The notes under the pieces are model-generated. The model saw nothing but the letters and a program-made list of their open reading frames with translations, had not been told where the DNA came from and did no database searches. A DNA stretch of 29,193 nt from Planoprotostelium fungivorum (taxonomy: Eukaryota; Evosea; Variosea; Cavosteliida; Cavosteliaceae): positions 1-29,193 of the forward strand of contig MDYQ01000315.1 of NCBI GenBank assembly GCA_003024175.1, in the 5' to 3' direction. The translations under genes were made by a program, and so were the position numbers. Below, one piece after another: positions 1 to 9,271 of the stretch (its first letter is position 1; the number at the start of each line of letters is the position of its first letter).

Positions 1-848
1 AAGAACAAAAGCCCCTATAGATTGGCGTCGTTGTTGGTCAATCTGATAGCGTATGCAGATGATCCAACGTTGGTGGCAGCAAGTGGAGAAGGTATGGAGG
101 AGGCAATGAAGAAAATGAACGATTTCTGTACACACAACAATATTACAATCAACGAAAACAAAAGCTCATACCATTGGCTAAGAGGAGAACCAGGAGATAT
201 CAAAACTCGAGGGACAGATATAAGAAAGGAAGGAGCAGATGGATTATTTACGATACTGGGATGGACAACAAATTTAAAAATGAACTGGGACGAACAGATT
301 GAACTCCTGATTCAAAGATTTATGAGTATAACAAACAGGGCGCTAGCAGAGAAGAAACTTACATTGAATCAGAAAGTGGAAGTAATTAACGCAATTGGAC
401 TTTCAACAATATCATATAGAGCCCAGCATACAATGACAGATAAAGGGGAATGGCTCATCGAGTTAGACAGATGGACAATGAAGAAACTGAATAAGCTTGG
501 AGGATTGGATCCACACACTGATAAAGCTTACTGGATCAACTTCAGAGGGTACCGTAGCCTATACAGCGAAGCCACAGCTACGTATTTTGGATACTCGCTA
601 GACAAAACAATGAACAACCCTGCAGTGAATATCAACATTAGAACAGCAAAGGCAATAGAAGTAGAAATGACAGCAAAACGGTTCGGCCTCACGCTGAGGG
701 CAAACCGAACAGACACCATAGACAGAGTAAGCACAGATACCAAAACAGAGAAGGCATTGAAGAGATACGGAGTTCTATACATAGAACAGCTCATACGAGG
801 TGATAGAGTGATCACTACCACAAGATTGATAAGATAAATATGACGCTC
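1..848 (+). mobile_element. LINE fragment 1: end of reverse transcriptase and thumb
   Basis: This is an open frame from base 1 to the stop at 835-837. It enters the window inside a reverse transcriptase. The catalytic box reads AYADD at about 46-60, followed by helical thumb sequence with motifs such as ILGWTT (about 252) and TISYRAQHTM (about 410). It belongs to a non-LTR retrotransposon whose later copies carry a downstream RNase H domain, which places it in the I/Jockey/Tad-like LINEs (family knowledge; exact clade not settled). The 5' part lies outside the window. It runs into the n at 849, after which related sequence restarts at the equivalent of about 253. It is most likely one of several collapsed repeat copies. 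Confidence 0.85.
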
Positions 849-849
849 N

Positions 850-1869
850 ATACTGGGATGGACAACAAATTTAAAAATGAACTGGGACGAACAGATTGAA
901 CTCCTGATTCAAAGATTTATGAGTATAACAAACAGGGCGCTAGCAGAGAAGAAACTTACATTGAATCAGAAAGTGGAAGTAATTAACGCAATTGGACTTT
1001 CAACAATATCATATAGAGCCCAGCATACAATGACAGATAAAGGGGAATGGCTCATCGAGTTAGACAGATGGACAATTAAGAAACTGAATAAGCTTGGAGG
1101 ATTGGATCCACACACTGATAAAGCTTACGTGATCAACTTCAGAGGGTACCATAGCCTATACAGCAAAGCCACAGCTACGTATTTTGGATACTTGCTAGAC
1201 AAAACAATGAACAATCCGGCAGTAAATATCAACATTAGAACAGCAAAGGCAATAGAAATTGAAATGACAGCAAAACGGTTCGGCCTCACGCTGAGGGCAA
1301 ACCGAACAGACACCATAGCAGAGTAAGCACAGATACCAAAACAGAGAAGGCATTGAAGAGATACGAAATTCTATACATAGAACAGCTCATACGAGGTGAT
1401 AGAGTGATCACTACCAACGAGACTGATAAGATAAATATGGACGCTCCAGCAGACAGCAAGAAATACAACAAATGGACTTTCCAACTACAGAAAGCAGTAC
1501 GTAAAATAGTTCGATTTGAGTCACATAATACAAGAATAGAGAGCCCAGAACATCTGGAAATATGTACAGATGGGAGTCTGTACAAAGGAATAGCAAGCTA
1601 TGGCGTGGCAGTCATTGGGCATGATGAGATGAACGTAGGAAGAAGAATAACAGGAGCACAAGAGATCAATCACGCAGAACTGCGTGGAATCCTACGTGCA
1701 ATCACACACACAGGTGCAGCCCACAATCTCACAATATATTCAGACAGCTTCAATAGCGTCCTTTTCTGCAATAAGGGCAGGCTCCAAAAAGAGAAAACAC
1801 TACAAACACAAAAGAATGGCAATACAAAGATAGAAATAAAACAAGCAATCGAGAGAAGAGAGGCAAAAG
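850..1869 (+). mobile_element. LINE fragment 2: thumb, linker and start of RNase H
   Basis: It restarts at the equivalent of base 253 of fragment 1 and is nearly identical to it, with scattered substitutions. Examples are GTGATC for TGGATC near 1127 and TTGCTAG for CGCTAG near 1190. A one-base loss near 1317 (compare 717) breaks the frame between the thumb (877-1326) and the linker/RNase H part (1353 onward). The RNase H domain shows TDGS (about 1567), NHAELRGI (about 1669) and YSDSF (about 1738), the first three acidic motifs. It ends at the n at 1870. Confidence 0.85.
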
Positions 1870-1870
1870 N

Positions 1871-2405
1871 GAATAGAGAGCCCAGAACATCTGGAGATAT
1901 GTACAGATGGGAGTCTGTACAAAGGAATAGCAAGCTATGGTGTAGCAGTCATTGGGCATGATGAGATGAACGTAGGAAGAAGAATAACAGGAGCACAAGA
2001 GATCAATCACGCAGAACTGCGTGGAATCCTCCGTGCAATTACACAGACAGGTGCAGCCCACAATCTCACAATATATTCAGACAGCTTCAATAGCGTCCTT
2101 TTCTGCACCAAGGGTAGGCTCCAAAAAGAGAAAACCTTACGAACACAAAAGAATGGCAATACAAAGATAGAAATAAAACAAGCAATCGAGAGAAGAGAGG
2201 CAAAAGGAATCACAACAAAGTTCTTCCATGTTAGATCACATGCCAATGATTATAGACGATATGATCACAAAAAAAGAAGAGAACAGAACAAACAAAGATT
2301 CGGTAAGAGATACAGAGAAATAGAGAAGGGCAACGAGGAAGCTGATAGACTGGCAAGCATTGCATATATAAGGGAGAACATAACATCAACACCAGACTAT
2401 ACACT
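1871..2405 (+). mobile_element. LINE fragment 3: RNase H domain
   Basis: It restarts at the equivalent of about 1530, inside the RNase H, and runs to the n at 2406. Most of the domain reads in one frame from about 1966: NHAELRGI, YSDSF, then HVRSHAND (about 2226) and GNEEADRLA (about 2328), which supply the remaining catalytic and helical residues expected of a LINE-encoded RNase H. Differences from fragments 2 and 4 are few (for example ACACAGACAGG for ACACACACAGG), so it is a separate but recent copy or allele. Confidence 0.85.
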
Positions 2406-2406
2406 N

Positions 2407-3755
2407 AAATTCTATACATAGAACAGCTCATACGAGGTGATAGAGTGATCACTACCAACGAGACTGATAAGATAAATATGGACGCTCCAGCAGACAGCAA
2501 GAAATACAACAAATGGACTTTCCAACTACAGAAAGCAGTACGTAAAATAGTTCGATTTGAGTCACATAATACAAGAATAGAGAGCCCAGAACATCTGGAA
2601 ATATGTACAGATGGGAGTCTGTACAAAGGAATAGCAAGCTATGGTGTAGCAGTCATTGGGCATGATGAGATGAACGTAGGAAGAAGAATAACAGGAGCAC
2701 AAGAGATCAATCACGCAGAACTGCGTGGAATCCTACGTGCAATCACACACACAGGTGCAGCCCACAATCTCACAATATATTCAGACAGCTTCAATAGCGT
2801 CCTTTTCTGCAATAAGGGCAGGCTCCAAAAAGAGAAAACACTACAAACACAAAAGAATGGCAATACAAAGATAGAAATAAAACAAGCAATCGAGAGAAGA
2901 GAGGCAAAAGGAATCACAACAAAGTTCTTCCATGTTAGATCACATGCCAATGATTATAGACGATATGATCACAAAAAAAGAAGAGAACAGAACAAACAAA
3001 GATTCGGTAGAGATACAAAGAAATAGAGAAGGGTAACAAAGAAGCTGATAGACTGGCAAGCATTGCATATATAAGGGAGAACATAACATCAACACCAGAT
3101 TATACACTCGAAACAGGAGGTAGATTAATCACTGAGAATACAAGAGAACATATTAGAAGAATGATGAACAATTTATCAACAGAAGATTGGAGAGATAGAC
3201 AGAAAGTATGGTTGGCATTCTTCACTTGCCAGGCAGACCCACGCTCATTACCCAAGAAGAAAGAACCATACAGCAACCTGATTACAAAAATCATGACAGG
3301 GACAATTTGGACAAACAAGAGAAAGAAACAATACAACCTCAGAGGATGATAGTTGTAAATTTTGCTCTGATATAATGGAGGAAAGTATTATGGACTCCCA
3401 TCAACACGTTCTGGGAGAATGTATTTTTACTAGAGAATTGAATGATCAGTTGTGGGCAACTCTGAAGCAATTCTGGGACAAGAGTAAGATTCGAACATAA
3501 AACATCCATCCCCTGGTTTTCAACATCAGATTATGATCAATATGAGTGGAACTTACCTGAAGAGATGGGAAATGAAGGCCTCATCCCTCGCAATCTCCAA
3601 CGAAAGATAAGTAAGGAAAACAAAGGGCTCAATATTAATTCTATAATCTTGGCAACAGTCAGAATAATTTGAAGGCATATCATAAGCACATACCTGTATT
3701 GGCAAGCTATGATGGAAACATAAGTGATGCATCAGACTTGTGTAAAAAAAAATAC
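2407..3755 (+). mobile_element. LINE fragment 4: RNase H, zinc knuckle and 3' end
   Basis: It begins in the linker (equivalent of about 1363). It carries RNase H motifs TDGS (about 2608), NHAELRGI (about 2710), YSDSF and HVRSHAND. The RNase H frame breaks near 3010. A later frame from 3161 ends in KKQYNLRG. One frame over, a CKFC...HQHVLGEC block (about 3354-3418) matches the Cys/His knuckle that follows RNase H or RT in many LINEs. A last coding stretch (about 3500-3671, SIPWFSTSDYDQ to LATVRII, stop) is probably the ORF2 C-terminus. A run of nine A's at 3744-3752 may be the poly(A) remnant. Several frame breaks show that this copy is dead. Confidence 0.8.
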
Positions 3756-3909
3756 ATATGAAGTTATGTCATCTTTAACTCTAATTTATTCAGTCTGGCA
3801 TTTGATGGTTAAGAATATATATATCTTTTTAATACTTTCTACACCAAAAAATATCGAACATATAGATTACAGTCGATTTCAACAAGTGACGTTCGATTGA
3901 GCTTAAGCC

Positions 3910-4209
3910 TTTGTTGTGTCAACCCTCTCACTTTAATCTTCTCAACAAGGGGTCAACTCCCCACCCCTAATGGACTCAGGGACACCACACCACCCAAGCT
4001 TGCCCCTACCTACCTGTGCAAAGATGTCCAGAAGGATTGCCATACCCCCTCCTAGTACATCAATTCACATATATCCCTTTTGCTTCTATTATTTTTTTGG
4101 GTCTCCCCACTGGACTGCAGAGTCCAAAGTTATCAGTTGGCCAGCAATGGCTTAGCAGCCCCTAACGGGGTCAAACTGATATCTGAACAAAACCTGAACC
4201 TGAACCTGA
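3910..4209 (+). repeat. Dispersed retroposed repeat, copy A
   Basis: About 300 bp that recur at 4540-4795 and, inverted, at 19954-20235. Shared landmarks are CTCAACAAGG.GTCAACTCCCC, CACCCAAGCTTGC, CAGAAGGATT, TTATCAGTTGGCCAGCAATGG and GGGGTCAAACTGATATCTGAA. It ends in repeats of ACCTGA. The simple-repeat tail and a nearby AATAAA in sister copies point to RNA-mediated copying, either as a SINE or as a 3' end of a LINE. Confidence 0.75.
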
Positions 4210-4389
4210 TATATCTTTTTAATACATCTTTAAGTTATAAATAAAACAAAAGGGGGAGAAAGACAAAGAAAAAAAGAGGGGGCAAAGAGACCAAAATAAT
4301 CTGTATTAACCGATGTACTAGTTGATTAAAATAGAATTGCAGAAGAAAGATAAACAAACAATATATGTTCATATTTTTTTGTAAAATGG

Positions 4390-4795
4390 GCATCATGGTC
4401 AGCTACAATATCCTCTATCATATTAATTAAATCATGACTGCGCAATTGAAAGCAAAGCTGTGGTCAATTGATTGTTCAGAAATAGCTTGACTACGAGCTA
4501 AAAAGCTGGACAAACATATGATAGGCTCTCTCCCAATAGTCCAAACCTCTCATTTTATTCTGCTCAACAAGGAGTCAACTCCCCACCCCTAGTGGACTCA
4601 GGGACACCACACCTCCCAAGCTTGCCCCTATCTACCTGTGCACAGATGCCCAGAAGGATTGCCATAGTATCTCTTTTGCTACTTTTTTTTCGGGTCTGCA
4701 GAGTCCAAAGTTATCAGTTGGCCAGCAATGGCTTAGTAGCCCCTAGCGGGGTCAAACTGATATCTGAATAAAACCTGAACCTGAACCTGAACCTG
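4390..4795 (+). repeat. Dispersed retroposed repeat, copy B
   Basis: This is a longer copy than the one at 3910. It includes an upstream part (about 4390-4540) with GATTGTTCAGAAATAGCTT and the AGCTAAAAAGCTGGACAAAC stretch, also present at 8115-8165 and inverted near 20250-20310. It has an internal deletion relative to copy A after 4667. It ends with AATAAAACCTGAACCTGAACCTGAACCTG, an AATAAA directly followed by four ACCTGA-type tail units. Confidence 0.75.
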
Positions 4796-4949
4796 CTTAT
4801 TGTGATGTCTCCAGAAGTGTTGCTTCAATAGATCTGTAATTGAATCATGTAGTATTTAATTGTTCTACAAAATGTTTGCCTGCATCTGGTCCACAGTATT
4901 CTTGCTTGATCAGCTAAACACTCTCACCTGCAAGCAACACAACTCCTAT

Positions 4950-5330
4950 AGGTTCATGACTATGAGTGTATATGTAGTCTTTTGGTTTACTTCATTATTG
5001 TTCATCTTCTTCAAGATACATTCAAAATCATAAGCTAGAAATGAAGGTCTAACAAGCTGTATGCCAAAAGACTGTTTGTACAGTGAGGTAGAGCTCTGAA
5101 TAGGTTTGTCTTTAAATGCAAGCACCTTGCTACTATTTTGATCTTTCGATGTTTGGTCATGTGATTGTGATATTTAGAGGCTTTGCTATATGCAAAAACT
5201 TTCTTACACTTATCACAAATGATTGTTTCTGCATATCCTACAAGTGTTCTCAGTAACATATAATGTTTCTTGGTCTGATCCAGATGCAAACAGATTGGTG
5301 TGCCTTGAATACTGATTCATATAATTTTAA
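4950..5330 (-). mobile_element. Broken Polinton-like fragment: protein-primed family B DNA polymerase
   Basis: The minus-strand frame 5289-5035 carries a zinc-finger-like block (CDKC, then about 14 residues, then HMTKH). A neighbouring open stretch just downstream (around 5050-4970) shows FLAYDFEC. In Polinton/Maverick and related protein-primed polymerases a Cys-His finger is followed by an exonuclease I motif of the Y-A/x-D-F-E type, so the order here fits the N-terminal part of such a polymerase (established family layout). Only a few hundred bases remain and the copy is broken more than once. The palm and the rest of the element are not visible nearby. The plain alternative for the finger alone is a BED or C2H2 finger of a DNA transposon. 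Confidence 0.5.
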
Positions 5331-5525
5331 GGCACACCTGCTGTTGATATTATCATCTAAAGTGAAAACTGTAAGATCTAGATTGAGTGCTTGACAGATA
5401 GCAGGAGATCAGCTAGCTGTCAGGAAGCAAAGCGAAGGTGGTAATTCACTTGTAAATTTGATAATGTAAATATTTGGGTCGATCAGTAAACCGGTGATTG
5501 TAGATGTAAAGAATTAAATAATAAA

Positions 5526-5641
5526 CGCGCATTCGAAGCGCATCAGTGATCTGCGGATCCGCCGTCTTCGTCTTTTAGCTGTGAAAGGTAGTGGGTGCTT
5601 GTAGGAGACCACTCTAGACTCGTTAGAGTCTTACACTAGCA
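5526..5641. repeat. Cluster of short inverted repeats
   Basis: Three short dyads lie within 115 bases: an imperfect one at 5527-5541 centred on TTCGAA, GCGGATCCGC (5553-5562, perfect), and AGACTC-GTTA-GAGTCT (5626-5641, 6-bp stem with a 4-nt loop). They sit between the minus-strand polymerase fragment and the plus-strand MTQWW gene. They could be a boundary, a terminator or a regulatory site. No function is shown. Confidence 0.45.
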
Positions 5642-5687
5642 GAATTACTATATTTACTATAGTATTACCTAATTACTACATTTTACT

Positions 5688-5819
5688 ATGACTCAATGGT
5701 GGAACTTTGCATACAATGATATAGTCAGTCAGCTTCCACAAAGCATTGTGGACTGCTTAAAACATAGGATACAGAATACAAAGATTTGCAAGAAGTGTGA
5801 GCTAAAGAAATTGTTCTAA
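5688..5819 (+). CDS. Fossil small gene, MTQWW family, short form
   Basis: A 43-codon frame starts with ATG at 5688 and stops at 5817-5819. Its first roughly 40 residues match the start of the coiled-coil protein encoded at 22220-21843: MTQWW, AYNDIVSQLPQSIVDCLK and RIQNTKI are shared. The shared sequence extends upstream into an AT-rich promoter-like stretch (ACTATATTTA about 30-40 bases before the ATG). It lacks the long coiled coil of the other copy. It lies about 360 bases from the polymerase fragment and diverges from it. This link suggests membership of the same virus-like element family. Function is unknown. Confidence 0.6.
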   Translation: MTQWWNFAYNDIVSQLPQSIVDCLKHRIQNTKICKKCELKKLF

Positions 5820-5823
5820 ATCA

Positions 5824-6046
5824 TATGCCGTGCGCGGCATACAATGTAGATGTCGTGGAAAGTGAATATAAGTGTTATGCTGCATGCTGCATATAAATTA
5901 GATGTTGCAGAAAGTGAATATAAGTTATTGCACATATGGCGTACAATGTATATGTCCAGAAAGTGCATATAAGCATTATGCCGCGCGCGGCATACGATTT
6001 AGATGTCACAGAAAGTGAATATAAGTGTATTGCTGCGTGCAGCAAT
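5824..6046. repeat. 51-bp tandem array centred on an 18-bp palindrome
   Basis: Five units begin at 5824, 5876, 5926, 5977 and 6029 (spacing 52, 50, 51, 52). Each has an 18-bp dyad followed by a conserved spacer with GATGT, AGAAAGTGAATATAAGT. The fourth dyad, TATGCCGCGCGCGGCATA, is a perfect palindrome. The first has one mismatched pair, the second has one, and the third is degenerate. The fifth is altered in both arms together (ATTGCTGC..GCAGCAAT) and so keeps its symmetry. The array starts 4 bases after the stop of the MTQWW gene. Confidence 0.85.
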
Positions 6047-6049
6047 GAG

Positions 6050-7290
6050 AAGAACTGTTGCAAGAGAAAATATAATAAAGAATTGCTGTGCAGTAACAGA
6101 GGTAATTGTATTCTGATATTATTTTAATCATCACTTGTCTTTATTTTATTTATTTGGATGCAAAAGGGGCATGGCCTCCAGTTTGAGGCGCTACTCAGAG
6201 TCCCTAGGGTCTCCGATGTCCCTTCCTGCCGGTGTTGGCCGGCATGTGGGATGGTCAACAGACCACAATCTCTGTAAAAAAAAGTCCTCCACTGTACAGT
6301 ATTGCAATAGAATGATCCTACCAGGTCTCCAATCCGGGTGTTTGTGGGCATTTCTATCACTGTTTGCTTGCTATGTGTGTATCTAGCACTGTGGTACTGT
6401 TCTAGTTGACCTTGGTACTCAAAATTCCACAACTCCGGCAGAGACTCGCATAAAATTCTGATTTTTACGCGCCTGCGTTCCTCCTGTTATTTACTACATT
6501 CTATATGTGTTTGCATATTTTTATCCCTGTCTCTGGGCCTTATCTATTCTAAATACTTTAAGGTGGCACGATACCATAGAGTTTTGATTGGAAAATTCGT
6601 CAATCACGTGACCTTTCGCCCTCTCCGCATAAAATTTTTTACCACAAGGCTTGTATGGAAAACTCGTCTGACTTCGAATGCGATAATCATTTCTCGCTTC
6701 AATGGCACATGAGACCTATGTTTGTCGGTAGAAATGAATAGATCACATGTGTGGCTACCGGCAGTTTAAATTTTGGATCGAAATTTTTTAACAGATTTTG
6801 AGAATTCGTGAAAGTTGTAGAGGTACCTCTGAACCGTTGCGGATCTATGGGATATTTGACGTCTCTACAGCACAAAAAAGATTTCTCGCTCAGATACGAC
6901 ATGACCCCACACTCTAGAGACAATATTTGATAGATTAGCTATTGTTCTATCCATCGTAAATTCGTCAGAATTAAAATTCGAACAGATTTTGAGATAATTG
7001 AGGAGAGAGAGAAGCCGCTCTCCAAAGGGCAAAATTGGAGGTCATGTGCGGGAACATCAATGGTGATGTTTGCTCAAGATTGTCAATGCCGTTCACCACA
7101 AAGGCTCAACTGAGGTGGAAAGAGAGTGTCACAATACTTGGACGGGCAAAGAGACCCCATTGCGGGGCAATGATACAATGAAAAGGGAGTAGTCGAGTGT
7201 TAGGATTACTATCATGAGAGGAGAAATTAAACGGTAATGCAGTGTAAATTATCTGGACCTGTCCATGGTGAGATGGCTCAATTTATGGTT
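6050..7290. other. Non-coding stretch with no recognised feature
   Basis: I see no convincing gene here. Frames of 83 to 102 codons on both strands over 6124-6432 overlap each other and look like chance. The 6570-6990 part is AT-rich, with recurring AAATTCGTC and AAAATTTTTTA-like pieces. A CACGTG-containing site (TCAATCACGTGACC) lies at 6601-6614. It may be decayed mobile-element sequence. Confidence 0.4.
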
Positions 7291-7292
7291 GA

Positions 7293-7565
7293 TTGATTGG
7301 CTTGCACAACAGGATACCGGCAACATACTCTAAGAGTTCAGAGAAGAGGAAGAGGCGAAGAGCTGAATTGAAGGGGCGGAAGACATCACACAAGAGGAGA
7401 GTGATGGGGCCATCATATTCAACAGGCATGGATATAGCCGAAGGATTCAGAGAAAGCCAACGCCTGAAGAGACCAACAACTCGAATTGTTTTGGCCCATC
7501 AGTCTTCCCACAAGGCAATAAAACAGCACGCCAACGTCGAGAGGATCAAGCTTGCAAGTCCGTGA
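7293..7565 (+). pseudogene. Basic open frame of unknown origin, probably a fragment
   Basis: This is a 90-codon frame without an early ATG. It is strongly basic at the start (SEKRKRRRAELKGRK) and followed by GPSYSTGMD. The composition suggests a nuclear or nucleic-acid-binding protein end, or the tail of a transposase, but I do not recognise it. No splice sites clearly extend it. It could be an exon, a decayed transposon piece or chance. Confidence 0.25.
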
Positions 7566-7671
7566 TAAAATTGTAGATCGTCGGCATGGAATCTTCCAGT
7601 TGGAATTCTATGGTATTGTGCTACCTTAACTGCAATTTTGAATATTTTTAAAAAAAATCATTTGTCACACA

Positions 7672-7689
7672 TATGCCGCGTGCAGCATA
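7672..7689. repeat. Dispersed copy of the 18-bp palindrome
   Basis: TATGCCGCGTGCAGCATA has the same 18-bp dyad as the array at 5824-6046, with one mismatched arm position, but lies alone here, preceded by CACA. Confidence 0.7.
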
Positions 7690-7789
7690 ACGCTATACAA
7701 GATTTTGGTGGTGGCCCAATTAATTGAGCTGGGTATCTGGCAGGAATTTCTCTTTTTTCATGCAATCATTTCATTATTTTGATTGCTGT

Positions 7790-7898
7790 TTTATTGTAGG
7801 TAGAGTGCATTGCAGAGCGCATCAGAACAGTGAAAAGTGCGATCAGACTATTTGTTATAAGGTACTGGGTTTGATCCCTACAGTGAATTCGAGTTTTT
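7790..7898 (+). repeat. Possible tRNA-derived SINE head
   Basis: GTAGGTAGAGTGCA resembles a pol III A box. GGGTTTGATCCC (about 7867) resembles a B box or T-arm, and a T run (TTTTTT, about 7893) follows. The piece does not fold into a proper tRNA cloverleaf, so at best it is a tRNA-derived SINE remnant. The two boxes may also be coincidence. Confidence 0.25.
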
Positions 7899-7956
7899 TC
7901 GGTACTAAACCCTAAACCCCAGAACAAAAATTTACAGATTCAGACGTGTAAATACA

Positions 7957-7973
7957 TATGCCGCGCGCGCATA
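7957..7973. repeat. Dispersed, shortened copy of the palindrome
   Basis: TATGCCGCGCGCGCATA is one base shorter than the perfect palindrome in the tandem array. Together with 7672-7689 it brackets a segment of about 270 bp, the layout expected of a small element with palindromic ends, though no target duplication was recognised. Confidence 0.6.
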
Positions 7974-7974
7974 C

Positions 7975-8165
7975 CGTGGTTGGCTACAATTTTTTTCTGT
8001 CATATTCAAATTAAATCATGACTGCACAGTTGAATGCAAAGCCTGGTCGATCCCTGGTCATTTGATTGTTTTTTTAATTACCAAATTGTCCCAGTCATAA
8101 TTTTTGTGATTGATTGTTCAGAAATGGCTTGGCTACGAGCTAAAAAGCTGGACAAAACATATGAT
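7975..8165 (+). repeat. Dispersed retroposed repeat, copy C (upstream part only)
   Basis: It matches 4395-4535: TTAAATCATGACTGC, AAAGC.TGGTC, GATTGTTCAGAAATGGCTT and AGCTAAAAAGCTGGACAAA. The 3' part with the ACCTGA tail is missing. A 30-odd-base piece at about 8083-8113 is an inverted sliver of the LINE (matches 3280-3310 on the other strand). Confidence 0.65.
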
Positions 8166-8194
8166 AGGCTCTCTGTGATTGGTTTATGATTTCT

Positions 8195-8385
8195 TTGCAA
8201 AACATTTGTAAGCTTTTGTGTGCCTAGAGTGGTGTTTCTGTTGTCATCTGATAAGAGCATGCTTTCTACACTCATCTTTGATAGACTATAACAAATATTT
8301 AGAGGATGATTTATAAGCTTTTGTGTGCACAGCATGCTTTATACAGACTGGTTGGAAATCTCTACACACCACCTGCTTGCTGAAT
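8195..8385 (+). repeat. Dispersed repeat R (CATTTGTAAGC family)
   Basis: GCAAAACATTTGTAAGC, TTTGTGTGC, then TACAGACTGGTTGGAAATC and TACACACC form a motif chain. It recurs at about 11910, 14660, 24462, 26190 and 28090. In the 12, 14.7 and 26.2 kb copies it is part of the 3' flank of the small minus-strand gene family. Here it stands without that gene, and part of the chain occurs twice (8195 and 8305). Confidence 0.6.
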
Positions 8386-8497
8386 CAGGATGCTGGCAAT
8401 ATTGACTGACTGGCTAAAGTCAACAGTGAAAGGCCTAGATTCATCAGTTTCTCTGGGGTTGCTCTTGTGTGCAAGCTCAATGCAGTCATCATAGCAG

Positions 8498-9103
8498 AAG
8501 ATATTGAGGCAATGAAGAAAATGAACGATTTCTGTACACACAACAATATTACAATCAACGAAAACAAAAGCTCATACCATTGGCTAAGAGGAGAACCAGG
8601 AGACATCAAAACTCGAGGGACAGATATAAGAAAGGAAGGAGCAGATGGATTATTTACGATACTGGGATGAACTCCTAATTCAAAGATTTATGAGTATAAC
8701 AAACAGGGCGCTAGCAGAGAAGAAACTTACATTGAATCAGAAAGTGGAAGTATTAACGCAATTGGACTTTCAACAATATCTTATAGAGCTCAGCATACAA
8801 TGACATATAAAGGAGAATGGCTGATCGAATTAGACAGATGGACAATGAAGAAACTGAATAAGCTTGGAGTATTGGATCCACACACTGATAAAGCTTAGAT
8901 ACGGAATTCTATACATAGAACAGCTCATACGAGGTGATAGAGTGATCACTACCAACGAGACTGATAAGATAAATATGGACGCTCCAGCAGACAGCAAGAA
9001 ATACAAATGGACTTTCCGACTTCAGAAAGCAATACGCAAAATAGTTCGATTTGAGTCGCATAATACAAGAATAGAGAGCCCGAACATCTAGAGATATGTA
9101 CAA
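8498..9103 (+). mobile_element. LINE fragment 5, internally deleted
   Basis: It begins at GAGGCAATGAAGAAAATGAACG (equivalent of about 98 in fragment 1) and covers the thumb and linker up to the start of RNase H. Two internal deletions are visible: about 33 bases at 8668 (equivalent of 268-300), and about 230 bases at 8898, where the thumb joins directly to the linker. One-base changes also break the frame. The copy ends near 9103 just before the first RNase H motif. It is dead and older or more damaged than the copies at the left end. Confidence 0.85.
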
Positions 9104-9271
9104 TGAAGTGCGCTTCAATAATAATAGGGATATGTACCGCCTGAAACGGTTGATTACTTTCTGAAATGCCGTCTGCCTTTCTTAGTTCTTCATTTTTTTA
9201 TCTCAATCTAAAGGCATGCATTTTTGGCCAAGTACAAGATTGAGCAAGGGAAAAAGGATCCAAACTGAGCT

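Noticed and set aside
1125-2950. Long minus-strand open frames opposite the LINE copies
   Set aside because: They mirror the LINE coding strand, recur with each copy, and show no motif of their own.
3970-4155. A small protein gene in the dispersed repeat
   Set aside because: The frame lies inside a non-coding repeat and is not kept in the copies at 4540 or 20100.
5824-6046. CRISPR-like array
   Set aside because: The repeated parts and the spacers are both related between units, the dyad varies, and the context is eukaryotic.
5936-6127. A 63-codon protein across the palindrome array
   Set aside because: The unit length varies between 50 and 52 bp, so the array does not keep a reading frame.
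6124-6432. A 102-codon minus-strand gene
   Set aside because: A plus-strand frame of similar length overlaps it. There is no motif, splice signal or repeat support.
7790-7898. A functional tRNA gene
   Set aside because: Box-like motifs exist, but the arms do not form a cloverleaf and no anticodon stem fits.
7903-7918. Telomere-like CCCTAAA repeat
   Set aside because: Only about one and a half units (AAACCCTAAACCCC) are present and there is no array.
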